A program made the translations under genes and the position numbers. Of a stretch of DNA of 64,000 nucleotides, positions 22,835 to 34,377 are shown piece after piece (positions within the stretch are counted from its first letter, which is position 1; the number at the start of each line of letters is the position of its first letter). Source of the DNA: Stenogyne calaminthoides (taxonomy: Eukaryota > Streptophyta > Magnoliopsida > Lamiales > Lamiaceae); NCBI GenBank assembly GCA_037126765.1, contig JBBCBC010000021.1, positions 23,763,434-23,827,433 on the forward strand, in the 5' to 3' direction. A model generated the notes under the pieces. It was not told the origin of the DNA. It saw nothing but the letters and a program-made list of their open reading frames with translations, and did not search any database.

Positions 22835-22957
22835 GAATGCAGGAGCGACATACCAACATCTAGTAAATCGAATGTTCGCCGATGAAATAGGGAAAGTCAT
22901 GGAGGTACATATCGACGACATCGTGGTAAAAAAAAGCGAGAGAAAGGAAGACCATCT
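22835..22957 (+). pseudogene. G1 RT palm fragment between A1 and B1
   Basis: After the GAATG duplication the gypsy RT resumes in frame: AGATYQHLVNRMFADEIGK, then MEVHIDDIVVKKSERKEDHL, carrying the catalytic motif I-D-D in place of the more usual Y-x-D-D. It is cut at 22957 by B1. Conservation of the reading frame right up to both insertion points shows the RT was still readable when hit. Confidence 0.9.
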
Positions 22958-24564
22958 TGTTGGAATTTTGAGGCACGTAAACACGTAATACATGCGCAGC
23001 GGAAATAAATAGTTCACCTACAACGAATAATTAATTGCATAATTGAATACGTATAAACATAAAGAGAAACATTACAGTAAATCGTACGCATATTTCTCTA
23101 CTATGGTATCCGCGTAATCCCCGTTCACGGACTTGCACAGATTTGCCAGCGTTTAATCCCGAGACGAATTTGCTAGGAAAATTCTAACTCTAGATCTTAT
23201 AGAGAAAAATATGAATGAACATTGTTTGAGAATTCCTAAGAGCTCATATATATAGGGAAGGTCCAGCTTAAATCTTAAGCTAACCTCATTTGGAAATAAA
23301 ATCCCTAATCTTATAAAATAAATCTCTCAGATTTATTTTCCATGTATAAAATCTCTACGGATTTAATTCCCATGTATATCAAATCTCTACGAATTTGATT
23401 CCATATATATTAAATCTTATAATAATATTTCATATATTATTATTGGGAATCCTATTTAATTAAATCCAATTTAATTAAACATTAATAATAATTAATTCCA
23501 AATTAATCTATTATTAATTAATTCTCCATAAATTAAATATTAAATCCAATTTAACATTTAATCAACCAACTATAATCCGTAAAAGGGAACTACTTATTGT
23601 GTGACCCATAGACCCTCATATATCGAGCGATTAGTCAAACTAACGGTCTTAATTAAACTCTAGACAATAAATTAGACATTCTCAATATATGAGGTACGTT
23701 GTGAGAAACGTGCAACTACCTGTAACTGAAACATGGGCTATTACGATTTCCTCCTTTCATTCGCGAATACTCGATTAAGTCTTGAACATGATGAAGTGTC
23801 TATTCAAATAACTTAATCATATTGTCTCTATTAACTAATTGATCATGTATGTCACACTTAGCCACAAAGTCTAAGTTGACGTGCATCGGTCGATGACTTA
23901 GATCCAATTATTACGAGAAGATGAATATTCTCTCTAAATCCACTTTGAGGAATGAATCCTATTATTGGATCAACTACCACGCACACGCACTTCGTGATGA
24001 ACCCAATCCAAGCCATATCTACCCATGGAAGTGTGCAAGCGTCGGTCATGGTCAAAGTTCATCATCCCACACATGTCGTGCGTATTGACCTCAAGTGAAA
24101 GGAGTATCGCATCGGGCTCCCACTAACCGAGACACCCGTAGACATATTTTGTGGACTTACATCAAACGGTTTCTCCGATGGGTATACCAATACCCTCTAA
24201 GGTATTTGTGCATCCATCATGAGATACCTAGTATCTCATAGTAAGTGAGATCTTACTACACTCTCTAAGAGTATGATGCAGATCGCACACCAATCTCAAT
24301 TGCATCATCAATATCTCATTCTTGATGATCCTTGATCGGGGCCATTTGAGAATCATGCTTAAGTCATTTGAGTTCTCACAACCTCAATGACAGTAATGAC
24401 TCATGGAAACACTTGCATGAATAAATGCGAACAATCAAACATAATATTCAAACAAGTGTATTGCCATACATTAATATTAAATGAACTATAATACTAAATC
24501 AAACTGAATATCATCGAGTATTATGTTCTTACAATAGATTGTCTCTAGGACACTAACTCTAACA
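22958..24564 (-). mobile_element. B1: solo LTR of family B copia
   Basis: 1607 bp from TGTTGGAATTTTGAGGCACG to CTAACTCTAACA, flanked by CATCT (22953-22957 and 24565-24569). It matches the LTRs of B2 (39291-40939, and 46873-47048 plus 57512-58697) in the same orientation and carries no internal sequence, so the element recombined away between its LTRs. A reverse TATA region (CCCTATATATATGAG) lies at about 23247-23262. Confidence 0.93.
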
Positions 24565-24569
24565 CATCT

Positions 24570-25566
24570 GGGTCACCTCGCCCGGACTTTTGACATCTTA
24601 AGGAAGTTTAACATGCAGTTAAACTCAAAGAAGTGCAATTCCGTAGTCGGTTCAGGCAAGTTCTTAGGTCACATCATCAGCCAGCGAGGTATTGAAGCCA
24701 ATCCAACAAAGATCAAAGCCATCATGGACATGAAGCCACCTCGCAACATCAAGGAAGTCCAAAGGTTGACCAGATGTCTCGCGACCTTGAACAGATTCGT
24801 GTCCAGAATGGGAGATAAATGCAAGTCTTTCATCGAAGCCATGAAAAAAGGAAAGTTCTCATGGACCCCGTAGTTCCAAGCCGCATTTTTTGAGCTCAAG
24901 GTATATCTCTCCGACCCCCAAATCTTAGCAAAACCCGTTCCCGGCGAGAAGTTTTTCTTATACTTGGCAGCCTCGGAGTCCGCTCTTAGTGCAGTATTGG
25001 TCCGAGCTGAAGGTCAGTATCATTTACCCATATACTTCGTCAGCCAAACCTTGAATGATACCGAGCTCAAGTATCCACCACTCGAGAAGCTCGCCTACGC
25101 CTTGGTCATGAGTGTTCGAAAATTACGACAATATTATTTTGATCACCGGATAGAAGTCCTAACTACCATAACACTAAGACAAGTTTTTGTCCGACCTGAT
25201 AAAGTCGGGCGATTGTTGAAGTGGTCCATTCAATTAGGTCAGTTCGGAATCACTTTCGCGCCCCGAACTGCGATCAAAGCTCAGGTCCTCACCGACTTCC
25301 TCACCGAGCTCACCTTTCCAGAGAAGACATCGGAGGCAATTGACATCCCTTGGATGTTGCACGTCGACGGTTCCTGGATGAGAGCAGAGTATGAGGCCTT
25401 GATAAATGGCCTGGAAATGGCAATGGCCATTGGTGTATGAAAGTTGAAAGTCTACAGCGATTCTCAGCTGGTCGTATGCCAGATGTCGGGAGAGTACGAA
25501 GCACGGGGCGAGGAGATGGTGAAGTACTAGCAGATAGCAAAGAGCCTCATTGAAAAGTTTGAAGAA
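24570..25566 (+). pseudogene. G1 RT thumb and RNase H
   Basis: After B1 the reading continues with HLARTFDILRKFNMQLNSKKC, GKFLGHIISQRGIEANP and IKEVQRLTRCLATLNRF. A stop at 24871 (TAG for a Gln or Glu codon) precedes FELKVYLSDPQILAKP. The second frame (24964-25440) holds the RT-RNase H connection (YFVSQTLNDTELKYPPLEKLA) and RNase H. RNase H passes from LHVDGSW straight to MRAEYEALINGLEMA, lacking roughly 30 residues normally found there, then hits TGA at 25438. VYSDSQLVV follows, with a conserved Asp. RNase H would degrade template RNA. Confidence 0.88.
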
Positions 25567-27018
25567 GTGCAAATAGAACTAATACCGCGAGTAGATAACA
25601 CGCAGACAAGTGCATTGGCTCTTTTGGCCACCTCAGAGGGAGCCGTGGACATGGACAACATTGCAGTTACCAAGCTCATCACCCCCTCGGCATGTTGCGG
25701 CACCATCGACATAAAGGAGATAACTTGGACAAATCAGGTAAGCCCATCAAACACCCACGTAGAAGTTTTTCAGATCACAACCCCAGAAGACAATTGGATG
25801 ACCGACATCAAAGAGTACATCGGGAAAGGGACACTACCAGAAGACAAGGTCCCCGCTCACCGATTACAACTGAGAGCGGTGAGGTACACCATAAACGATG
25901 AACAACTTTGCAAGCGAAGTTTCTCATTACCACTATTGAAGTGTATCACGCCAGAAGAAGGCCAAGTGGTTTTGAAAGAAATCCACGAAGGAGATTGTGG
26001 AAATCATACTACAGGTAAGTCTCTCGTCTACAAGATAATCAGACAAGGTTATTATTGGCTGTCCTTGAGGAAAGATGCGATCGCATACAAGAAAAAGTGC
26101 CGTCAATGCAAATTTTACGCCCCACCAATTAAGCAAGCTCCGGAAGAGCTCACCTCGATCTACAGCCAATGGCCGTTCGCGAAATGGGGGATCGACCTGA
26201 TTGATCCTTTCCCAAAGGCCCCAGGCAGTTCGAAGTTCACCATGGTCGCGGTAGCTTACTTTACCAAATGGGCAGAAGCAGAGCCATTAGCGACTATCAC
26301 TCAGGAGAAGATCATCCGATTCATCTGGAAGAATATCGTATGTCGTTTCGACCTACCACAAGCGATCATCTCAAACAATGGGAAATAATTTGATGGTTTC
26401 GAGATCGATGCTTTCTTAGCAAAGTGGAAAATCGTGAAGTTATTTTCCACTCCATACCACCCCCAATCAAATGGACAGGTCGAAGCCGTGAACAAGATTA
26501 TCAAGCACACTTTGAAGACCCGACTCGATGATTCAAAAGGGCTATGGGCATACAAACTTCCTAGCATCCTATGGTCATACAGGACTACATTTCAAAATTC
26601 AACGGGCGAAACACCTTTCGCTTTAAATTTTGGAAGCGAAGCAGTCATACCAGCCGAAGTCATTGTCTGAAGTCACCGGACATCGCAAACAATCACAGAA
26701 GACAATGATGAGGCCATATCCCTCGGCCTCGATATCTTAGAAAGAAAAAGACTCGAAGTTGATCTGAAGAATGCAAGTTACAAATAGAAATCTGAGAAAT
26801 ATTACAACTCAAAAGCAAAAATCCGAAGATTCAGAGTTGGCTACCTCGTCTTAAGAAAAATCCTCGGAGTCCAAAAAGGAGTGTTCGGCCTGACCTGGGA
26901 AGGTCCAATGAAAATCTCGAAGTGCCTACCAAATGGGGCTTATGAGCTCGAAGACATGGAGGGCATTCCCGGGATGTACCCATGGAATGCGACCTACCTG
27001 AAGAAGTTCTACCAGTAA
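25567..27018 (+). pseudogene. G1 integrase
   Basis: 25567-26388 is open for 273 codons. It has an H2C2 zinc finger (HEGDCGNHTTG, then KKKCRQCKFYAPP), the first catalytic Asp in WGIDLIDPFP, and FTKWAEAEPLA. The second catalytic position reads SNNGK, with Asn where SDNG is expected, and TAA follows. 26434-26670 continues with TPYHPQSNGQVEAVNKIIKH (catalytic Glu), LWSYRTT and TPFALNFGSEAVIP. After another stop (26668) the C-terminus runs to TYLKKFYQ at 27018. Both changes fit C-to-T or G-to-A decay. No chromodomain follows, in line with a Tat-type element. Confidence 0.9.
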
Positions 27019-27324
27019 CTATCTATTTTCAGTCATGCATCATGTTTCTTATAAAGCATTGTCAAAGTTAGAAATAAAATCAAGTTTGTTAAAATTCTCT
27101 ACGAGTTACAATTTATCGCAATTTTTTACAACATTTCACATTCATGAACTTGGGGGACTGGTCCCCGACCTCTCACGAGTTCGGTCAAAAATAGGTTCGC
27201 AAATGAAAAAGATAAGTCAAACATTTAGAAAAAAAAATTCTAAAGACTAGGGACAGGGGGATAGAGAGGTGACCTCCCATGGGAGTCACCCCAACAAAAA
27301 TTACTTGTCCAAAGTCTTTAGAAA

Positions 27325-28005
27325 GGAAATCAGGTCGCATACCATCTATAAGACGCCTCGGTCATATGCCCTATCTAAGTCAACAAAGCTAAAAACTCCA
27401 AAGGGTAATCAAGTCGAATACCATCTATAAGAAGACCTCGGTCGCATGCCCTATAGAAGTTGAAAAAGCCAAAAACTCCAAAGGGCAATCAGGTCGCATA
27501 CCATCTATAAGACGACCTCGGTCTTATGCCCTATAGAAGTCGACAAAGCCAAAAACTCCAAAGGGCAATTAGGTCGCATACCATCTATAAGATGACCTCG
27601 GTCGTATGTCCTATCTAAGTCGACAAAGCCAAAAACTCCAAAGGGCAACCAGGTCGCATACCATCTATTAGACGACCTTGGTCGCATGCCCTATCTAAGT
27701 CGACAAAGCGTAAAACTCCAAAGGGCAATCAGGTCGCATACCATCTATAAGACGACATTAGTTGCATACCCTATCTAAGTCGACTAAGCCAAAAACTCCA
27801 AAGGGCAATCAGGTCGCATACCATCTATAAGATGACCTTGGTCGCATGCCCTATCTAAGTCGACTAAGCTAAAAACTTCAAAGGTATACCATCTATAAGA
27901 CGACCTCGGTCGCATGACTTATCAAAGTCGACTAAGCAAACAATTCAAAGGCAATCAGGTCACATACCATCTATAAGACAATCTTGGTCGCATGCCTTAT
28001 CAGCT
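27325..28005 (+). repeat. Tandem array, about 80-bp unit, roughly eight copies, in G1 3' region
   Basis: Each unit has the phrase AGGTCGCATACCATCTATAA, then GACCTCGGTCGCATGCCCTA, then GTCGACAAAGCCAAAAACTCC and AAAGGGCAATC. The last two units are shortened. The array follows the integrase stop (27018), with about 300 bp of unremarkable spacer between, and precedes the antisense gene. Variable tandem repeats in the 3' untranslated part are known for Ogre/Tat-type elements. One pair of units contains a spurious 60-codon frame on the minus strand. Confidence 0.92.
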
Positions 28006-28176
28006 AACAAGCATTTATCATATTTCATAGTTCAGGATATCGAACACACAAGCCAACTGGCTTCAGGAAGTGCACATACAAGATGCATCACGAAAAATAC
28101 TAAGGCACAGAAAGAACACGCAAACATTCAGAAAAGAAATACAAGACAAATGATGTAGAGAAAGGCAAAAAGACCA

Positions 28177-31100
28177 TTAATTGACAAGAGCCCGAAGGTA
28201 ACAAAGTACAAATGCCCGAAGGCAACATGATACAAACGCCCCGCGGGCAAACAAACACTTACGAAAAACCCCGAGGGGCAACTTAACCAACCAATTCAGA
28301 AACCCCGAAGGGCGTTTACAATGAATGCCCGAAGGTAAAATGGCATACTGCCGCAGAAAAGCTATAAGGATTTCAGCTCGGCGGAGCATCCGAGGCCCCT
28401 CATTAGGGTTAATCGACATTTTGTTCGACCACATGAATCTCAATGCCAAGCCGATCTCCTTCTCCACCTTGAACTCCTTCGCCGGCACCATCACCGTCCC
28501 CGACCTCACCACCTCCATCTTGCCCATCCCCCACCTCTTCATTCAGCAATCCGAGGAGTTCCACAGGATCGTAAAGATTGGCATCGCAGGGGAGGAAACT
28601 GAAGTCAACACCATAGGCGACAAGGTCCTTAATGGGGAGATCCTCTTTCTCGCCAACAAGATTGTTGAGCATATAGGCCACAAGCATTTCTTTCATCGCC
28701 GATCGCGCCCCTTCAAGATCATCCACCCGATGGCATGCCTGTACTGCGTTGGAGAAAGAATGGATATAAGCCATACTGGAGGCATGATGGCAATCCAACT
28801 TGATGGTGACGGGGTGATCCTTTACCTCGGCCTCTAGACGACAACATCGGTCCTCCACCTCGGTCTTTCGTTTACTGGCTAATGGTCCGCCCCATATCGT
28901 CCCTTTCCCAGACCACTTCCTTGTATTTCTCCTCGGCCGCGACCTTGGCATCGATTGCAGACTCCCTCTCCTTAGCATACCTCTCCAGGTCTTTCCTCAT
29001 CGTCACGCAGGCCGCCTCAGTTTGTTGCGCCTGCAATCTCGACTTGTCATACTGCTCCCGACTCTTCTCAAAGAAGCCCAAGGAGTGGCATAGATGAGTG
29101 ACCCCCGAAGTCATATTCTCAGAAAAGGATTGAGTCTGGGCTTTCTCGTGCAACGTCAAGGTCCAGGACTTCGGAGCATCATCAGAGATCCGTCGGAGAT
29201 AGGCAGGTTAGACATCATTGGCAGCAGGAGCCCGCGACCAGAGGTAGTTGCGGGTAGCTTGCCCTTGAAAGATCCCATTATCCAGTTTATACCTGCGAGG
29301 TAATCATCTATAAATACAGCCTTCAAAAGAAAACATAAATAATGAAAAAGAGGTTCAGAGATCAGAGTTTATCGGCGGCGAAAATTGGGACTCCAGCCCA
29401 GAAAGGTATCATCACCAGCCTCGTGATCCCGGCGACGGGTGAGCTCAACGACTGTATCAAGGTTCCCCGCCGACCCCGTAAGCACCATCTTCCCACATGG
29501 AGAGCTCCGCAACGGATCCATGTCCATGGAGGCTCGAGTTTGTTTCGAAGAGCTCCCTCCGACCGCTCGCGACTCAGTTGCCCCCCTTTTCTGACCTCGA
29601 CTGGGGGCAACAATTTTGGCCTTTGGAGGTTGTTGGGATTATACTGAAAAGTATGCTTTTACTTTGTATAATCGAAACTGAATTTCCAAACTTATTTACT
29701 GAAATAAATTGTTTATCACTGATGCTTTAAATATGATTGAATGTTATATATATTTCTTTGCATAAGCTGTTCAATAATTAAATGACGTGTTACATTTGTA
29801 GTTAATTTAGTGATACCCGATCACGTAAGATTAAATTAATGTCCCCTTGTAACTATAAGTACGCCATTCACGACCTAGATGGAAATGAACAACCATCGCG
29901 AAAGGTTGAGGTGTAAGGCTCAGATTGGTTTGTCTTGACCAAGAGATCACACTAGTGCATGATCTTGTTGAATAGGACCTCTGAGGAGGATAAATTCTTG
30001 AGAAATGAACAAGGAAGAATTAGGCCTCGGTGGTTCATTGTTTCTTAACCTTCGTCCCTTAAATAGGATCACGTGGGATCGGTAACTATTGCTTTGACTT
30101 ATCATGGGTAGTGAATCAGAGAGAGATTCAATACTTTTTATCTTGGACAATATTATTGGTCACATGTGATTGCTAAGATTTAATACGAAGAATCGTGTGC
30201 AAGCACGCTTGCTTGATTTGCCCCTTGGGAGGTTCATAAGTTTTATCATACCAAATCTTGCAAGTGGAATTAGTTTAGGTATGGATAATAATGTTGAACC
30301 GTTCCTCGACCAAGGACAAAAGATATTAATTAACGGAAAGCTATTTGGTGGCTTGAATTAATTAATGGGCTAGATAATCTTAAACACGGGAAATAATGAC
30401 CGGAGCCATATTGATTTGTAATATGGGTTAAGATGGATAGTCTGATATTAATTATGTAGTGGGATTAATTAATATTTATGGGCTTGAATTATATTGTGGC
30501 TCAATATTAGTTAGTCAAGATCCATTAGAAGGTCCAATCTTAATTCTCCTAAAGGCCACCTGAGTAGCCCAACATATAGTCCAATAACTGAAAAGGTGAT
30601 TAAAATAAAATAAATATTGTTGCTTATATTTCCTCAATTTTTTCGAAAATTATGGATAAAAGAGGGAGAAAGATTTTCTTTGAATTTTGTTATGGAATGA
30701 AGATATGTATTCTTGGAATACAAGATTATCTCATTAAATTCAAGAAATCTCCCACTTGGTTATACATAGTGAAATTTCGAATTTTTTTGAAAATAGAGGG
30801 CAAGAAAGATTTTCTTGATTTTCTTGAAAAGATATTATGGAAGATATGTATTTCTTGAAATACAAGGATATCTCATAAATTCAAGAAGATCCAAATCTTG
30901 GATTCTTGCACTTAGTTATTTTCGAAAATTTACTCCATAATAGAGGAGGTGGATTTTTGTGGAATATTTTAATTATGGGAAAAAGAATATATGGGATATA
31001 TTCAAGATTTCTTGGTGACCAAGAAAAGTCTTTTCCCACATTGAAAATTCACTAAAATTTCGTTCACCCTCCTTCTTATAAATAGGGGATGATTAGTTCA

Positions 31101-32970
31101 TTCCCAAGTACAATTCCATGTGCTGGAAATATTAGCAAATCCACATAAGTGGTGCAACAAAGTTTATTTTTTCCTTTTGTTAATTGTTCGCGAGTATCCT
31201 TCCACCGGATTGTCGAGCAAGGGCTAAGGGAATACTTGGGAAGTCCTTTTGGTTAGTCCGTCCGACCAAAGCCACCGCCATCCCAAGAGGTACGTTCACG
31301 TAAACCCGTAGATTCCGCATGCGTAGGTTTTACGTGGCTTTTTATATGCATGATATATTGTTGCAATTATTATTTGAATTAATATAGGATTAATTCATGC
31401 TAGTAATAATTAATGAATTAAATTTGTATTTAAATATTCACCCCGAATAGATCTGTGCGAATCATTCCCCAACAGAGGTGGGGTCCCAGCAGCCTCACCC
31501 GACGCGACCTCCTTCTTCTTGCCGGATTTCTATTTCGACAACGCTAGAGCCCGGGAAACTTTCTCGCGCATCTCCTCGGCGTTCAGATTCTCCATCGCTT
31601 TGAGTAATTTTGGGGAGGTAAATGAATGGGCTCGATGAAAGAAACTGGGAGAAGAAAGTAAAACAGCATCAGAATGAGGTCGCTATGCAAATTTTGAAAT
31701 CAACATTGAGTGCTTGTGTTACTTACCGGGAATGGCGGGATCCAGAGAGGAGCGAGGTGGGATAGTCAGACCAACAGTTTCCCAACTCTTCAACCTTTGC
31801 AGAAAAACGAGAGATCCTTATCGGGATCGATTAGACAAATCTGAATGAGCCAAACAAGGAAATGAAGCGACAATTTTGACGTCTTGGAATTCTTGGGAGC
31901 TACGAGGAGAAGAAAGAGTTAAATCAGTACTATGAAAAAAGATGAGATCAAAAAGACTTACGCTTAAAAGTCACATAATCGCGAGGAATTTCGTGATATC
32001 CGAGCGATCCCAATGCGAAAACCGGACTCTGCCACGCTCCCCCCACTAACCACCATTTCTCTTTCCAATCTTGAACTTTATTTGGCAGGTCCTCGACTAC
32101 TTCATGTGCAGGCGAACTTTCACATAATAGTATCCCGGATCTTTCCCCCACTTCGCCAGCGAAATAAGAGAGTTCATTTCCTTGGCGGAAGGAAAAGTTC
32201 TGGGCTGCACGCGACCAAAAAGCGACCGGAGTCCAATGATCGTACTCCACCCATTGGGAGTGATCTGAGTCGGAGCCAAACCCCAGAACCATAACAGCGA
32301 TCTGATTGCAGGGTGAAGCGGGAAGCGAAGTCCTACCTTCATCGTGTCATAATTCATCCCCACACACCCATCGGGGACCTGGTCGGCATAATCAACCTTG
32401 TATCCGGGGACCCAGAAATGGACGTTGCTAGGGATATGAAATCTGTCCCTCCACACGAAGAGCTCGGCTTCAGTCATGAGCTAGTCACCTTTCTCGCGGC
32501 AAATATACTATCCTTTTGGACCCGAGTTGGTCTAGGAATCACATCGCGAGGATGAGCCAAACTTTCTTGAAGTCGCAATTTGCGATCTACCTCATCAACT
32601 TCATCATCCTCGCTAGGCACGTCGGGGATGACCTCATCTGACAAGAAATCGAATTCGTCAGAATCTATAGACCCCGTGGTCGGGGCACCAGCTTCGTTTC
32701 CCGCCTCTTCCAGAATTTGAATTTTCGACTCGATGGGATCAAGATCTCGGCTTTGAGGCTCATTCACGGCACAACGGCGCAAGCGGCGCCGCCTCTTGGA
32801 TGTAACTTCACCACGAATCGATAGGGGCACCTCACTCACCATTTCCGACAAAACATTTACCACTGATGTTTCACCCTCGCCACAGCCCCGTCGCCACACT
32901 TCTCGACAGAATCCTTTCTCCAGAGGCCATTGTTTACAATACAAAGAAATAAAAAGAAGAAGAGAAATTT
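28177..32970 (-). pseudogene. G1 antisense gene (putative gypsy-type transposon protein, PF04195-like), multi-exon, interrupted by A3
   Basis: Minus-strand coding text runs from about 32944 to 28177. An acidic N-terminal region (SDEFDFLSDEVIPDVPSEDD) is followed by a folded domain (ELFVWRDRFHIPSNVHFWVP, GLRFPLHPAIRSLLWFWGLA, PTQITPNGWSTIIGL) matching the antisense-ORF family of Tat elements. After a frameshift it continues (EVVEDLPNKVQDWKEKWWLV) to a splice-donor-like GTAAGT at 31961. Short exons follow (about 31794-31727 and from about 31597), with donor GTAAGT at 31726. The third exon is split by A3 (29631-31474). The C-terminal part (29159-28409) is coiled-coil-like and charged, with a Gly/Asp-rich stretch. 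Its function in the element is unknown. A stop and frameshifts suggest decay. Confidence 0.72.
29631..31474 (+). mobile_element. A3: solo LTR of family A copia
   Basis: 1844 bp, TGTTGGGATTATAC to TTCCCCAACA, flanked by GAGGT (29626-29630 and 31475-31479). Colinear with the A2 LTRs; TATA box TATAAATA at 31077-31084. No internal sequence, so it is the product of LTR-LTR recombination. It splits an exon of the antisense gene. Confidence 0.95.
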
Positions 32971-33123
32971 GTTTTTACCTTGGGATGGAAGGATAGGGAT
33001 GAGCGAAAATTAGAAAGTTGATCGAATGCCAGAATTTTCGTAGAGAATAGCCGGAAAGCAGAAACTTTGTGAGCACTCGGAAGAGAGAAGTAAAGGAAAA
33101 TGGGGGAATGAGGGCAAAAAACC

Positions 33124-33131
33124 TATTTATA
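33124..33131 (-). promoter_or_regulatory. Probable TATA box of the G1 antisense gene
   Basis: The minus strand reads CTATAAATAGGTTTTTTG here, about 180 bp before the first recognisable antisense coding text (about 32944). A donor-like CCAAGGTAAAAAC lies between them near 32975-32985, suggesting a short 5' untranslated exon. Placement and orientation fit a dedicated promoter facing into the element, opposite to the LTR promoter. Inferred from sequence only. Confidence 0.55.
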
Positions 33132-33471
33132 GAAGAGGATTAGGGCGCGTGGGGCCAGGTCGCGACCTTTCACATCCAGCGCGTGGGCACCACACGCCAT
33201 CATTACCTATTAAAATAGGCTCGACAGTTGAGGTGAACAACCGTCATCGTAACAAGTTCCAAGACGACAGACACGCGTACTCCAGAAGCCTTCCCACCTC
33301 GCGCTTCGCAGAAAAGACAAGTAGCTCATCTCCCCTGTTAGCATAGGAAGACGAGCTAGGGGCTCTTTTTGTAAGCATATCGCGCGAGGTCGGATCTCCG
33401 ACCGCAAATGCCCACAATAATGAGGATGAAATTTGCTAAGGAAAGCACATCGGAGGTCGGCCAGAGGGTTT

Positions 33472-34017
33472 GTCACGAACAGCCAAGAGGACCTGCGACC
33501 AACGAGATCTCATGGACATCGGGCTGATACAAATGCAGGACATTAACTACGATTAGACAGGTGTCAGGCGGACGACGCGAAGAACCTTACCAAAATAGGC
33601 TTAAATTAGAGATAAAACGACAAATGACGATTACGAATGATAGGACGGGATGTTTAGGTTGCTAATTACCTCCAAACCTAGAGATTGCCTCGGGCGACCT
33701 CCCAGTGACCTCCGACGTAAATCACATCAATCTTGTAGCATTTAATTCCCAACAGAGTAGCTTTCGGCTAGTTGTACTTGTAACCTAGGAGATTGAGCTC
33801 CACTCTCCCAAACATTATAAATAGGGCTCATTTATGACCCAAAGAATGAGAGAATTGAATATCTTACCAAACCTCTTGCATATTTATTACTCAAACTCTT
33901 ATTTTCTCAAACAATCATAAGTCATAAATACATTCCATATCTCATATTTATTGTTTGTGTTACTAAGATCATTAACCCACATCTTAATCCCTAATCCATA
34001 TATTTTAGTACACAACA
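33472..34017 (+). repeat. G1 3' LTR (start uncertain)
   Basis: The right part has a clear promoter TATAAATAGGG at 33826 and ends TAGTACACAACA at 34017, after which the sequence changes to the low-repeat gene island. The left border is my best guess: TGTCACGAACAG at 33472 follows a purine-rich GGAGGTCGGCCAGAGGG. The matching 5' LTR is outside the window, so neither the border nor the target duplication can be checked. The 340 bp to its left (33132-33471) holds no recognised feature. Confidence 0.5.
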
Positions 34018-34377
34018 ATATGCACATAGCAGAATACTCAAGTTCTGCACACATCGATGTTTTTGAATGGGTGGAGCAGCAATCAGCAAAGCATTAAGAC
34101 ATTGTACTCTATCTTTTTTTCAACTATGTAGTGATGAAATATAACAATTCAAGTCCTGAAGCTCCATTCCTGTTTTATATGAATCGTTTTTGCTTCGCTT
34201 CGTGTGTGACCTACAACTCCAATTCCCACCATAAATTTCAACATATTATGAATATATATCGCCGAAAATAAAGATAAAGCATCAGATCCGTCCAAACAAG
34301 TATAATACGATTGTAATATCATGAAACCAATACAGTCAACCAGAAAAGCACATTTATTCTATCAGTTTTTACAACAT
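34018..34377. other. 3' flank of the TatD gene
   Basis: 360 bp between the gypsy LTR end and the TatD stop codon; AT-rich, with no open frame or repeat recognised. It should hold the TatD 3' untranslated region and poly(A) signals (minus strand). The gypsy LTR therefore lies within a few hundred bases of the transcript end. Confidence 0.6.

Larger units (their letters stand above)
205..34017 (+). mobile_element. G1: Ty3/gypsy (Tat-like) LTR retrotransposon, heavily interrupted
   Basis: Own sequence: 205-2975, 22835-22957, 24570-29630 and 31480-34017. The order gag, protease, RT, RNase H, integrase is that of Ty3/gypsy. No chromodomain is seen after integrase, whose C-terminus ends LKKFYQ at 27018. 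Tandem repeats and a long antisense gene follow, a layout known for Tat-lineage plant gypsy elements. The RT reading is continuous across the A1 insertion (2975 to 22840) and the B1 insertion (22957 to 24570), which proves that these are later arrivals. The 5' LTR lies outside the window. Many stops and frameshifts make it dead. Confidence 0.85.

Noticed and set aside
22835..27018. Endogenous pararetrovirus (caulimovirid) pol
   Set aside because: RT and RNase H are followed by a full integrase, with LTR and gypsy-type gag; pararetroviruses lack integrase and LTRs.
27325..28005. CRISPR-like array of regular repeats
   Set aside because: Units are directly abutting imperfect repeats with no unique spacers, in a plant retroelement; a tandem array is the right description.
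28325..28837. Plus-strand frame of 170 codons
   Set aside because: It overlaps the antisense gene, whose minus-strand frame has the charged coiled-coil character and the family context.
32013..32294. Plus-strand frame of 93 codons near the end of G1
   Set aside because: Shadow of the antisense gene's folded domain.
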